A stretch of DNA of 64,000 nt from Sphingopyxis sp. H053 (lineage in GTDB: Bacteria > Pseudomonadota > Alphaproteobacteria > Sphingomonadales > Sphingomonadaceae). The notes beneath the pieces were generated by a model. The model ran no database searches, was not told the origin of the DNA, and saw only the letters and a list, made by a program, of their open reading frames with translations. The position numbers and the translations under genes are program-made. Every line of letters starts with the position of its first letter. Position 1 is the stretch's first letter. The stretch lies in NCBI RefSeq assembly GCF_001468225.1, contig NZ_LNRU01000009.1, positions 121,153-185,152 of the forward strand. The letters are read 5' to 3'. This document shows, in pieces, positions 55,374 to 61,936 of the stretch.

Positions 55374-57188
55374 TCACTTCTTCTTCGCCGCGATATAGCG
55401 CGTTACCTGCTCTTCGAGAATGTCGAGCGGCAGGGCGCCTTCGCTGAGCACGGCTTCGTGGAAATCGCGAATGTCGAAGCGCGGGCCGAGCTCGCTTTCG
55501 GCGCGTTTGCGCAGTTCGGCGATCTTGAGCTGACCGACCATGTAGCTCGTCGCCTGACCCGGCCAGTTGAAATAGCGGTCGACTTCGCGCGCGATGTCGG
55601 TGTCCGAGACCGAGCTGTTCGCCTTGAAGTAAGCGATCGCCTGTTCGCGCGTCCAGCGCTTCGAATGGATGCCGGTGTCGAGCACGAGGCGGATCGCGCG
55701 CCACACCTGCAACGAGAGCATGCCGAAGCGGTCATAGGGGGTCTTGTAGACGCCCATCTCGCTCGCGAGCCGCTCCGAATAGAGCCCCCAGCCCTCCATA
55801 TAGGCGCCGTAGCCGCCGAACTTGCGGAATTTCGGGATGCCTGCGAGTTCCTGCTGGCGCGCGATCTGGAAATGGTGCCCCGGCGCGCCTTCGTGGGCGG
55901 CGATGCCGGCGACCTGCACCTTCTGTGTTTGGTTCATGTCCACGAGGTTGACGTAATAGATGCCCGGACGCGTCCCGTCGGCCGACGGCGGGTTATAGAA
56001 GGCGGTCGACGCCGTCCCCTCGCGCCATTTCTCGACCGCGCGCACCTCGAGCGCCGCCTTGGGCAGCACGCGGAAATAGCGCGGTGCGGCGGTCATCACT
56101 GATGCGATCACCGCACGCGCGTCAGCGAGATAGGTTTCGTGGCCGGCCGCGGTATTCGGATATTTGAACTGCGGATCGGTGCGGATGTGGTCGAAAAATT
56201 GTTCGAGCGTGCCGGTGAAGCCGACCTCGCGCTTGATCGCCTCCATTTCCTGCCGGATCGCCGCGACCTGGGCGAGCCCGAGGTCGTGGATCTGGTCGGC
56301 GGTGAGGCTGGTGGTGGTCGAGCTCTTCAGCCGGTCGGCGTAATAGGCCGCGCCGTCGGTGAGGTTCCACGCGCCGAAATTGCCCTTCGATTTCGGCTCG
56401 ATTTCGTCGATCGCGGCGATCAGCGTCGTGTAGCCGTGCTTGAATGGCCCGGTCAGCGCAGCGCTCGCGTCGGCGAGCAGCTTTGCCTTGGTCGCCGCGG
56501 GCGCATTCAGCGCATCGACCTTCTTGCGGAAGTCGGCCATCAGCGTCGAATCGGCGCCACCGTCGAAGGGCGCACCCGCGACGACTTTCAGTGCGTCGGC
56601 GCGTGCGGGGGCGAAATTGACCTTGTTGGGGATGATCCCCGCCGCGGCCTGTTCGCGCATCGTCGCCGCGACTTCGCGCATCACGCGGTCGGTGTCGCGC
56701 AGGCGAGCGATATAGGCTTCGGCGTCCTGCACGCTGTCGATCTTGTGATTGTTGATGAGTAGCACCGGGATCGCACCGGCGGGGCTTCCGTTGGTCGAGA
56801 CCGGGAAGCGCAGCTTACGGAAGCGGAGCGATTCGCGGCCGCGTTCGACTTCATATTCGAACAGACGGTAGCTGACGCGCGCGCTTTCGCCGAGCTGGTC
56901 GGGCTTGAAGCGCGCGTGCATGTCCTTGAGCTGGCGCTCGGCCAGTTCCTGTTCGCGCACCGATGCGGCGTCGGTGTAATCGTCGAGCTTGGCGTAATTG
57001 GTCTTGAGCCCGAGCTGGGTCTGTGATTCGGGGCTGAGGCCGAGCCGCTCCTCGAACGCCTGATCGAGGAACTGGAGGAGGGCCTGGTCCTGCGCTCCGG
57101 CTTGCGGTGCAGCCTGTGCGAAGGCGGGGGCGGTCATCGGCGCGAGGGGCAGGACGGGGAGCAGCATCAGGGCAACGGCAAAGCGCAT
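55374..57188 (-). CDS. Exported DUF885-family metallopeptidase-like protein
   Basis: A 604-residue protein with signal peptide (MRFAVALMLLPVLPLAPMTAPAFAQA). The C-terminal half has a zinc-protease motif in the HExxxGH form, AAHEGAPGHHFQIAR, and YMEGWGLYSERLASEM as likely further ligand. DUF885 proteins resemble M2/M3-type peptidases; the substrate is unknown. The start at 57186-57188 has AGGAGA upstream. It neighbours an M28 peptidase on the same strand, separated by a palindromic repeat. Confidence 0.9.
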   Translation of the reverse strand: MRFAVALMLLPVLPLAPMTAPAFAQAAPQAGAQDQALLQFLDQAFEERLGLSPESQTQLGLKTNYAKLDDYTDAASVREQELAERQLKDMHARFKPDQLGESARVSYRLFEYEVERGRESLRFRKLRFPVSTNGSPAGAIPVLLINNHKIDSVQDAEAYIARLRDTDRVMREVAATMREQAAAGIIPNKVNFAPARADALKVVAGAPFDGGADSTLMADFRKKVDALNAPAATKAKLLADASAALTGPFKHGYTTLIAAIDEIEPKSKGNFGAWNLTDGAAYYADRLKSSTTTSLTADQIHDLGLAQVAAIRQEMEAIKREVGFTGTLEQFFDHIRTDPQFKYPNTAAGHETYLADARAVIASVMTAAPRYFRVLPKAALEVRAVEKWREGTASTAFYNPPSADGTRPGIYYVNLVDMNQTQKVQVAGIAAHEGAPGHHFQIARQQELAGIPKFRKFGGYGAYMEGWGLYSERLASEMGVYKTPYDRFGMLSLQVWRAIRLVLDTGIHSKRWTREQAIAYFKANSSVSDTDIAREVDRYFNWPGQATSYMVGQLKIAELRKRAESELGPRFDIRDFHEAVLSEGALPLDILEEQVTRYIAAKKK

Positions 57189-57318
57189 CACATTCTCCTA
57201 TTCGAATGAGCGGCTTGTTGCGCAGTGCCGGGCCGGGCGCAATAATATTTCAGCGGTCTGGGGGAGATGCATGCCTGTTTCGCGAAGGCTGTTATCTGGG
57301 GAGCTGCCGTTCCCCATT

Positions 57319-57400
57319 TTCGTCATCCCCGCGAAAGCGGGGACCCAGAGCGTCCGTCGGCTGCCCGTCCCTGGGTTCCCGCTTTCGCGGGAATGACAAA
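57319..57400. repeat. Dispersed palindromic repeat (CCCCGCGAAAGCGGGG family)
   Basis: Left unit 57319-57348 (CCCCGCGAAAGCGGGG core, then ACCCAG) and right unit 57371-57400 (CTGGG, then TTCCCGCTTTCGCGGGAA) are inverted and each is itself a hairpin. A half copy is at 53611, and a related element with a GGCGAAGGCC core at 5600. It lies in the 256-bp gap between the DUF885 and M28 genes. Confidence 0.85.
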
Positions 57401-57444
57401 GAAAAGAGAGCAGAAATGGGTCGTCCCCAGTCTCCGCCGCCCGC

Positions 57445-59103
57445 TTATTTCCGCGTCGCAGCGCTCTTGTCGCGGATTGCCTTGAATTCGCTGCCGTCCT
57501 TCCACCCCGGCCATTTGGTCGAGCGGGCGAGTTCATCACCGATCTGGTAAAAAACTTCGATATCCTGAACCGCGCCGTCGAGGTTCCAGCTTTCGTCCCA
57601 CGCATCGCAGGCCTGATGATAGCATTTGCCGGTATAGGCATCGACCCACGCCTGTCCGGCGGGCTTACCGCCCCGGGCGAGATCGGAGGCGCCCGCGATG
57701 CCCATCATCAGGAGGACGGGGACGCCGCGCTTGGCGAGGCTGAAATGGTCGGCGCGGTAGAAGAGGCCGCGTTCGGGGAGGCTTTCGACGCTGACGGTGC
57801 GGCCTTGGGTGGCGGCGACGCGCGCGAGATCGTCTTCGAGCGTGCCCTGTCCCTTGCCGACGAGGACGACGTCCTTTGCCTTTCCGGCGGTCTGGAGGAT
57901 GTCGAGGCCGAAGTTTGCGACGGTTTTCTCTGCAGGGAAGATCGGGTTCTGGGCATAGGCTTCGGAACCGAGCAGTCCGCGCTCCTCGGCGGTCCAGAAG
58001 GCGAAGGCGATCGTCCGGTCGGGGGCGGGCGCCGCCTTGAACAGCCGTGCGATCTCGAACAGTCCGGCGACGCCCAGCGCGTCGTCGTTGGCGCCGGCGC
58101 GGTAGATGCGGCCCTTTTCGTCGGGCGCGCCCTCGCCATAGGCGTCCCAATGCGCGCCATACATCACCACCTCGTCGGGGTGCTTGGCGCCGGGGATTTT
58201 GGCGAGGACATTCTGGCTCTGCACGACCGCCTGCGTCACGGGGATCGCGGCGTTGAAGCTGGTGCCGAGGTCGATGGGTTTGAAATCCTTGCGGCGCGCT
58301 GCGGTGCGCAGCTTTGCCAGATCCTGTCCGGCGTTCGTGAACAGCGCCGTCGCGGTCTCGCCCGAGATCCAGCCCTGGAGCGCTAGGCTGGTGACCTTTT
58401 CGGCGGGGACGACGAGGCCGTAATTTTCGCCGCCGGGGCTTTTGACGACGTTCCAGCCATAGCCGACGCCGTCGGTGTCGTGGACGATCAGCGCGCCGAT
58501 TGCACCGCGGCGCGCGGCTTCCTCGAACTTGTAGGTCCAGCGGCCATAATAGGTCATCGTGCGGCCGCCGAACTTGCCGAAGCTGTCCTCGCCTTTTGTG
58601 GCGACGAAATCGGGGTCGTTGATAAGGAAGACCGCGACCTTGCCCTTGAGGTCCTGCCCCTTGAAATCGTCCCAGCCGCGTTCGGGCGCGGAGACGCCGT
58701 AACCGACGAACACCATCGGCGCATTCTGGATCACCGCCTGATCCTTGGGCTGGAGCGTCGAGACATAGATGTCGGTGCCGAAAGTCAGCGGGGTCGCGGT
58801 GCCCTTGCGGTCGAAGGCGAGCGTCGTCGGGGTACCGAGGCGGGTGTGGAGCAAGGGCACGGGCTGGGTCCAGCCGCCGCCGGTGCCCGCGGGTTCGAGC
58901 CCGAGCGCCTGCAGCCGGCCGATCAGATAACCGATCGTGCGTTCCTCGCCGATTGTGCCGGGCGCGCGACCCTGAAACTGATCGGAGGCGAGGGTGCGGA
59001 CGGTCTGGGTGAGGTTCGCGGCGTCGATGCCGGGCGCGTTTTGCGCCGCGGCGGGAATGGCGAGCAGGGGGAGGAGCAGGGCGGCGGCGTGGCGCAGGGA
59101 CAT
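57445..59103 (-). CDS. Exported M28-family aminopeptidase with PA domain
   Basis: A 552-residue zinc exopeptidase with a signal peptide (MSLRHAAALLLPLLAIPAAAQ), a PA-like insert (VVFVGYGV-type segment MVFVGYGVSAPERGWDD, GAIGALIVHDTDGVG) and the M28 metal site: MYGAHWDAYG (His), GANDDALGVAG (Asp), WTAEERGLLGSE (Glu-Glu), NFGLDILQ (Asp) and CYHQACDAW (His). It removes N-terminal residues from peptides outside the cytoplasm. Confidence 0.94.
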   Translation of the reverse strand: MSLRHAAALLLPLLAIPAAAQNAPGIDAANLTQTVRTLASDQFQGRAPGTIGEERTIGYLIGRLQALGLEPAGTGGGWTQPVPLLHTRLGTPTTLAFDRKGTATPLTFGTDIYVSTLQPKDQAVIQNAPMVFVGYGVSAPERGWDDFKGQDLKGKVAVFLINDPDFVATKGEDSFGKFGGRTMTYYGRWTYKFEEAARRGAIGALIVHDTDGVGYGWNVVKSPGGENYGLVVPAEKVTSLALQGWISGETATALFTNAGQDLAKLRTAARRKDFKPIDLGTSFNAAIPVTQAVVQSQNVLAKIPGAKHPDEVVMYGAHWDAYGEGAPDEKGRIYRAGANDDALGVAGLFEIARLFKAAPAPDRTIAFAFWTAEERGLLGSEAYAQNPIFPAEKTVANFGLDILQTAGKAKDVVLVGKGQGTLEDDLARVAATQGRTVSVESLPERGLFYRADHFSLAKRGVPVLLMMGIAGASDLARGGKPAGQAWVDAYTGKCYHQACDAWDESWNLDGAVQDIEVFYQIGDELARSTKWPGWKDGSEFKAIRDKSAATRK

Positions 59104-59190
59104 GATGAATCGGTTCCGCTTTGGGGGAGGAGATCGAACCCTAGCATGGTCAAGCGCTTTGTGAACCGGTGCGGCGGCGGTTGAGGCTGG

Positions 59191-59715
59191 CTAGAGTGCA
59201 ACCAGCAATGCGGCAAGCGTCGCGGCCGCGATCGCAAGCAGCACCGCAGCGCGGAGGCCATAGAGGCGCAGGAGGCGCGCCGTTCGCGGCTCGGCGGGTG
59301 GCCAGTCGGCGACGACGGCAGGCTCGGCTTCGGGCCACACATCGCCGATGCGGATAGGAAAGCCGGGTCGCGATGAGAGGTCCGGCCCGCTGATCCCGCT
59401 GGCGAGCGCGAGTTTCTCGAAGGCGACCGCCATCCTTCCTTCCTTGACAATGCGGGCGGCGTGTTCCTGCTGCGGATCGTCGGGCGAGACGGGGAGCGCG
59501 CCAACGAGGCGTTCGACCTCGATATCGAGTGCGTGCAGGTCGTCGATCGCCTCCATCGCGCGCGACCGGTCGCCGCGTTCGAGCGCGAGTTGCAGCCGCG
59601 TCAGCGACAGAAAGCCGACGCGGCAGAACTGGAGCCCCAGCGCATAGTCGTCCGCCGTCGGCGGGCCGTTATGACGGACCGGGTCGGGCTCGTGCCGGGT
59701 CGAAAGGGCGCTCAT
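59191..59715 (-). CDS. Putative tail-anchored protein of unknown function
   Basis: A 174-residue protein, soluble apart from a single C-terminal hydrophobic helix (AAVLLAIAAATLAALLVAL), which suggests tail anchoring. The body is helical (FCRVGFLSLTRLQLALERGD, AIDDLHALDIEVERLVGAL). No family recognised; similar short genes exist in sphingomonads. The start at 59713-59715 overlaps nothing; the oxygenase gene diverges from it. Confidence 0.7.
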   Translation of the reverse strand: MSALSTRHEPDPVRHNGPPTADDYALGLQFCRVGFLSLTRLQLALERGDRSRAMEAIDDLHALDIEVERLVGALPVSPDDPQQEHAARIVKEGRMAVAFEKLALASGISGPDLSSRPGFPIRIGDVWPEAEPAVVADWPPAEPRTARLLRLYGLRAAVLLAIAAATLAALLVAL

Positions 59716-59899
59716 GATCTTTGCTCCTGTCTTCACTCGCCCCCTGTCAGATCGACTAGAGAGAAGAAGCGCGGGCGCGAAAGCCCCGATCGGGTCCGCT
59801 GTGCCCTGGATACGCCGGACGGTGGCGCGGCGTGGGACTTCCAGTTTGAAAGCAAGAAACGGGGCGCGGGTCGGCGCGCGCGGTGGCATGGCCCGGGGC

Positions 59900-60625
59900 A
59901 TGACGGAAACCATGGAAACAGACATCGGCGCGCGTATCGAAGCGCTGGACTGGGACTCGATCGCCGTGGCGCTCGACCGCGACGGGTGGGCGGTGTTGCC
60001 GGGGCTGTTGAGCGACGCCGAGTGCGACGGCACTGCGGCGCTCTATGCTGAGGAGGCGGGGTTTCGCAGCCATGTGTTCATGGCGCGGCACGGCTTCGGG
60101 CGCGGCGAATATCGCTATTTCGCCTATCCGTTGCCGCCTCTGGTCGCGGCGCTGCGGAGCGGGCTGTATCCGTCGCTCGCGCCGATCGCCAATCGCTGGC
60201 ACGAGCGGATGGGAATGGCGGTGCGCTTTCCCGCCGGGCACGCCGAATTTCTGGCGCGGTGCCATGATGCGGGCCAGCGGCGGCCGACGCCGTTGCTGCT
60301 GCAATATGGCGCGGGCGATTATAATTGCCTGCACCAGGATCTGTATGGCGAGCATGTCTTTCCGTTGCAGGTTGCGGTGCTGCTGTCGGCGCCGGGTGAG
60401 GATTTTACGGGCGGCGAGTTCGTGCTGACCGAGCAAAGGCCGCGGATGCAGTCGCGCGCCGCCGTCGTGCCGCTGGCGAAGGGCGATGCGGTGGTGTTTG
60501 CGGTGAATGTCCGGCCCGTGAAGGGCGCGCGCGGCGACTATCGCGTCGCGATGCGCCATGGGGTGAGCGAAATCCGGTCGGGGCGGCGGCACACGCTGGG
60601 CGTCATTTTTCACGACGCAACCTAA
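59900..60625 (+). CDS. 2-oxoglutarate/Fe(II)-dependent oxygenase
   Basis: A 241-residue double-stranded-beta-helix oxygenase. The iron facial triad is suggested by NCLHQDLYGEH (HxD) and a distal His in GDYRVAMRHGVSE, with Arg/His near IRSGRRHTLG for 2-oxoglutarate. Prolyl-hydroxylase-like, but substrate unknown; some homologues are labelled DNA-repair-like in databases. The start is uncertain: ATG at 59900 is chosen, with 59888 and 59912 also possible; a longer frame from 59714 is not convincing. Confidence 0.82.
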   Translation: MTETMETDIGARIEALDWDSIAVALDRDGWAVLPGLLSDAECDGTAALYAEEAGFRSHVFMARHGFGRGEYRYFAYPLPPLVAALRSGLYPSLAPIANRWHERMGMAVRFPAGHAEFLARCHDAGQRRPTPLLLQYGAGDYNCLHQDLYGEHVFPLQVAVLLSAPGEDFTGGEFVLTEQRPRMQSRAAVVPLAKGDAVVFAVNVRPVKGARGDYRVAMRHGVSEIRSGRRHTLGVIFHDAT

Positions 60626-60633
60626 GCGCGCGG

Positions 60634-61080
60634 TCAGTCGTCCAGCGAGCGCATCAGATTGTCGCGTAGCTTGGCGACCGATTTCTGCACGTCGAAAAAG
60701 CTGTCACCGAGACCGGTCGCGTCGAACAATTCATTGCCGATCTCGTGACTGCGCAGCTCGCTGCCCTTGGGGGTCAGGCGGATGCGCACCTGGCGCTCGT
60801 CGGCGGGGTCGCGGCGGCGCTCGATGAAGCCTGATTGTTCCAGTTTCTTCAAAATCGGGGTGAGCGTGTTCGATTCGAGGAACATTTTTTCGCCGAGTTC
60901 GCCGACGGTCTGGTCGTCCTGTTCCCACAAAGCGACAAGCGCGACATATTGGGTGTAGGTGAGGCCGAGCTTTTCGAGGATTGGGCGATAGGCGCGGCCG
61001 AAAGCGAGATTTGCCGAATAGACCGCGAAGCAGAGGAATTCGCCAAGTTTGGGCCGTTCGGGGGCGGGCGACTTCGTCAT
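60634..61080 (-). CDS. ohrR: OhrR-type MarR-family peroxide-sensing repressor
   Basis: A 148-residue MarR protein of the OhrR group: the reactive Cys17 lies in EFLCFAVYSANLAFGRAYRP, and the winged helix is NTLTPILKKLEQSGFIERRRD with the wing DPADERQVRIRLT. Cys17 is the only cysteine, so it is a one-Cys OhrR, which is inactivated by organic hydroperoxides through Cys oxidation with a small thiol. It lies downstream of ohr, on the same strand, with its own upstream operator-like site. Confidence 0.94.
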   Translation of the reverse strand: MTKSPAPERPKLGEFLCFAVYSANLAFGRAYRPILEKLGLTYTQYVALVALWEQDDQTVGELGEKMFLESNTLTPILKKLEQSGFIERRRDPADERQVRIRLTPKGSELRSHEIGNELFDATGLGDSFFDVQKSVAKLRDNLMRSLDD

Positions 61081-61113
61081 GGGCGTTCCTTGGTGAATGT
61101 CCGAAAATTCAAG

Positions 61114-61123
61114 CGTGTACGAT
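61114..61123 (-). promoter_or_regulatory. Candidate OhrR box upstream of ohrR
   Basis: CGTGTACGAT at 61114-61123 matches CGCGTACGAT at 61675-61684 upstream of ohr in 9 of 10 positions. It is placed 34 bp before the ohrR start. A shared site fits autoregulation; not tested. Confidence 0.4.
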
Positions 61124-61181
61124 GAAATCGGAATCCGCGGGTGTCAACCGGGCGGTGCGGGGAACACCGCCCGGAGAGACA

Positions 61182-61577
61182 TCAGACGAGGTTGAGTTCG
61201 ATGTCGATATTGCCCTCGACCGCCTTCGAATAGGGGCAGATCTTGTGCGCGGTGTCGACCAGTTCGCGCGCGATGTCGCGGTCGATGCCGGGAACCTGGA
61301 TGTCGAGGCGGGCGCGGAGGACAAAACCGTCAGCGCGGTTCAGCAGCTCGATCTTCGTGTCGGCTTCGGGCGAGGCGGGCAGCGCGATCTTGCGCTGTCC
61401 GGCGGCGAGTTCGAGCGCGCCGATGAAGCAGGCCGACCATGCGGCGGCGAAGAGATTCTCGGCGGCGGGGTGCGGCTGGGGCAGCGCGAGATCGAGAACA
61501 TCGTTCGTGCTGCGGGCGTAGCCGTCGGGGCCGCCTTTGACGTGGGTGGTGCCGGTGAAGATGATTTTGTCAGCCAT
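61182..61577 (-). CDS. ohr: Organic hydroperoxide resistance protein Ohr
   Basis: A 131-residue OsmC/Ohr-fold thiol peroxidase. Both active-site cysteines are present: Cys50 in WSACFIGAL and Cys114 in HKICPYSKAV, along with the N-terminal FTGTTHVKGGPDGYARS. It reduces organic hydroperoxides using lipoylated partners. The start at 61575-61577 has AAAGGAA upstream; a frame extending to 61658 is rejected because it runs through the operator region. Confidence 0.95.
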   Translation of the reverse strand: MADKIIFTGTTHVKGGPDGYARSTNDVLDLALPQPHPAAENLFAAAWSACFIGALELAAGQRKIALPASPEADTKIELLNRADGFVLRARLDIQVPGIDRDIARELVDTAHKICPYSKAVEGNIDIELNLV

Positions 61578-61601
61578 TTCGGGTTCCTTTCGGAGTTTTT
61601 G

Positions 61602-61628
61602 ATCGCATCCGTTTAGATCGGATGCGAT
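61602..61628. repeat. Perfect 10-bp inverted repeat in the ohr leader
   Basis: ATCGCATCCG (61602-61611) and CGGATGCGAT (61619-61628) with a seven-base spacer lie 25-51 bp before the ohr start codon. It may be a protein-binding site or a leader hairpin near the transcription start. Confidence 0.6.
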
Positions 61629-61656
61629 GTAATTAAGTGAGTCGCGCCGCAATGTC

Positions 61657-61684
61657 AATCGCTAGCGATTAAATCGCGTACGAT
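61657..61684 (-). promoter_or_regulatory. Candidate OhrR operator upstream of ohr
   Basis: AATCGCTAGCGATT (61657-61670) is a perfect 14-bp palindrome, followed directly by a related half-palindrome AATCGCGTACGATA (61672-61685). AT-rich DNA (TTATTATAT on the minus strand) follows, suitable for a promoter. The 359-bp gap 61578-61936 contains these sites, the inverted repeat at 61602 and the palindromic repeat at 61807; nothing coding is seen in it. Confidence 0.55.
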
Positions 61685-61806
61685 ATAATAATAAAATATT
61701 GATATTTAATGGATAAAATTTGATCTGGATGGTCGCTAATCGTCTTCCGGTGCGGCGGCGTGCCGAGGCAGTGTCGGCTTCGATCGAGAGCTGACCTATC
61801 CATCAT

Positions 61807-61880
61807 CGTCACCCCGGACTTGATCCGGAGCCTGCCTTCTTGAAGGAAAAGGCGGGTCCCGGGTCAAGCCCGGGATGACG
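61807..61880. repeat. Dispersed palindromic repeat (ACTTGATCCGGG family), copy 3
   Basis: Left arm 61807-61838 and right arm 61849-61880 are imperfect reverse complements with the same CGTCACCCCGG outer end as the copies at 12528 and 46161. It lies downstream of the S9 peptidase stop. Confidence 0.8.
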
Positions 61881-61936
61881 GAAGTGGATGATCGAAAGGA
61901 TGCTCACCACCCCTAAGCAGACGCGAGACGGGCAGG

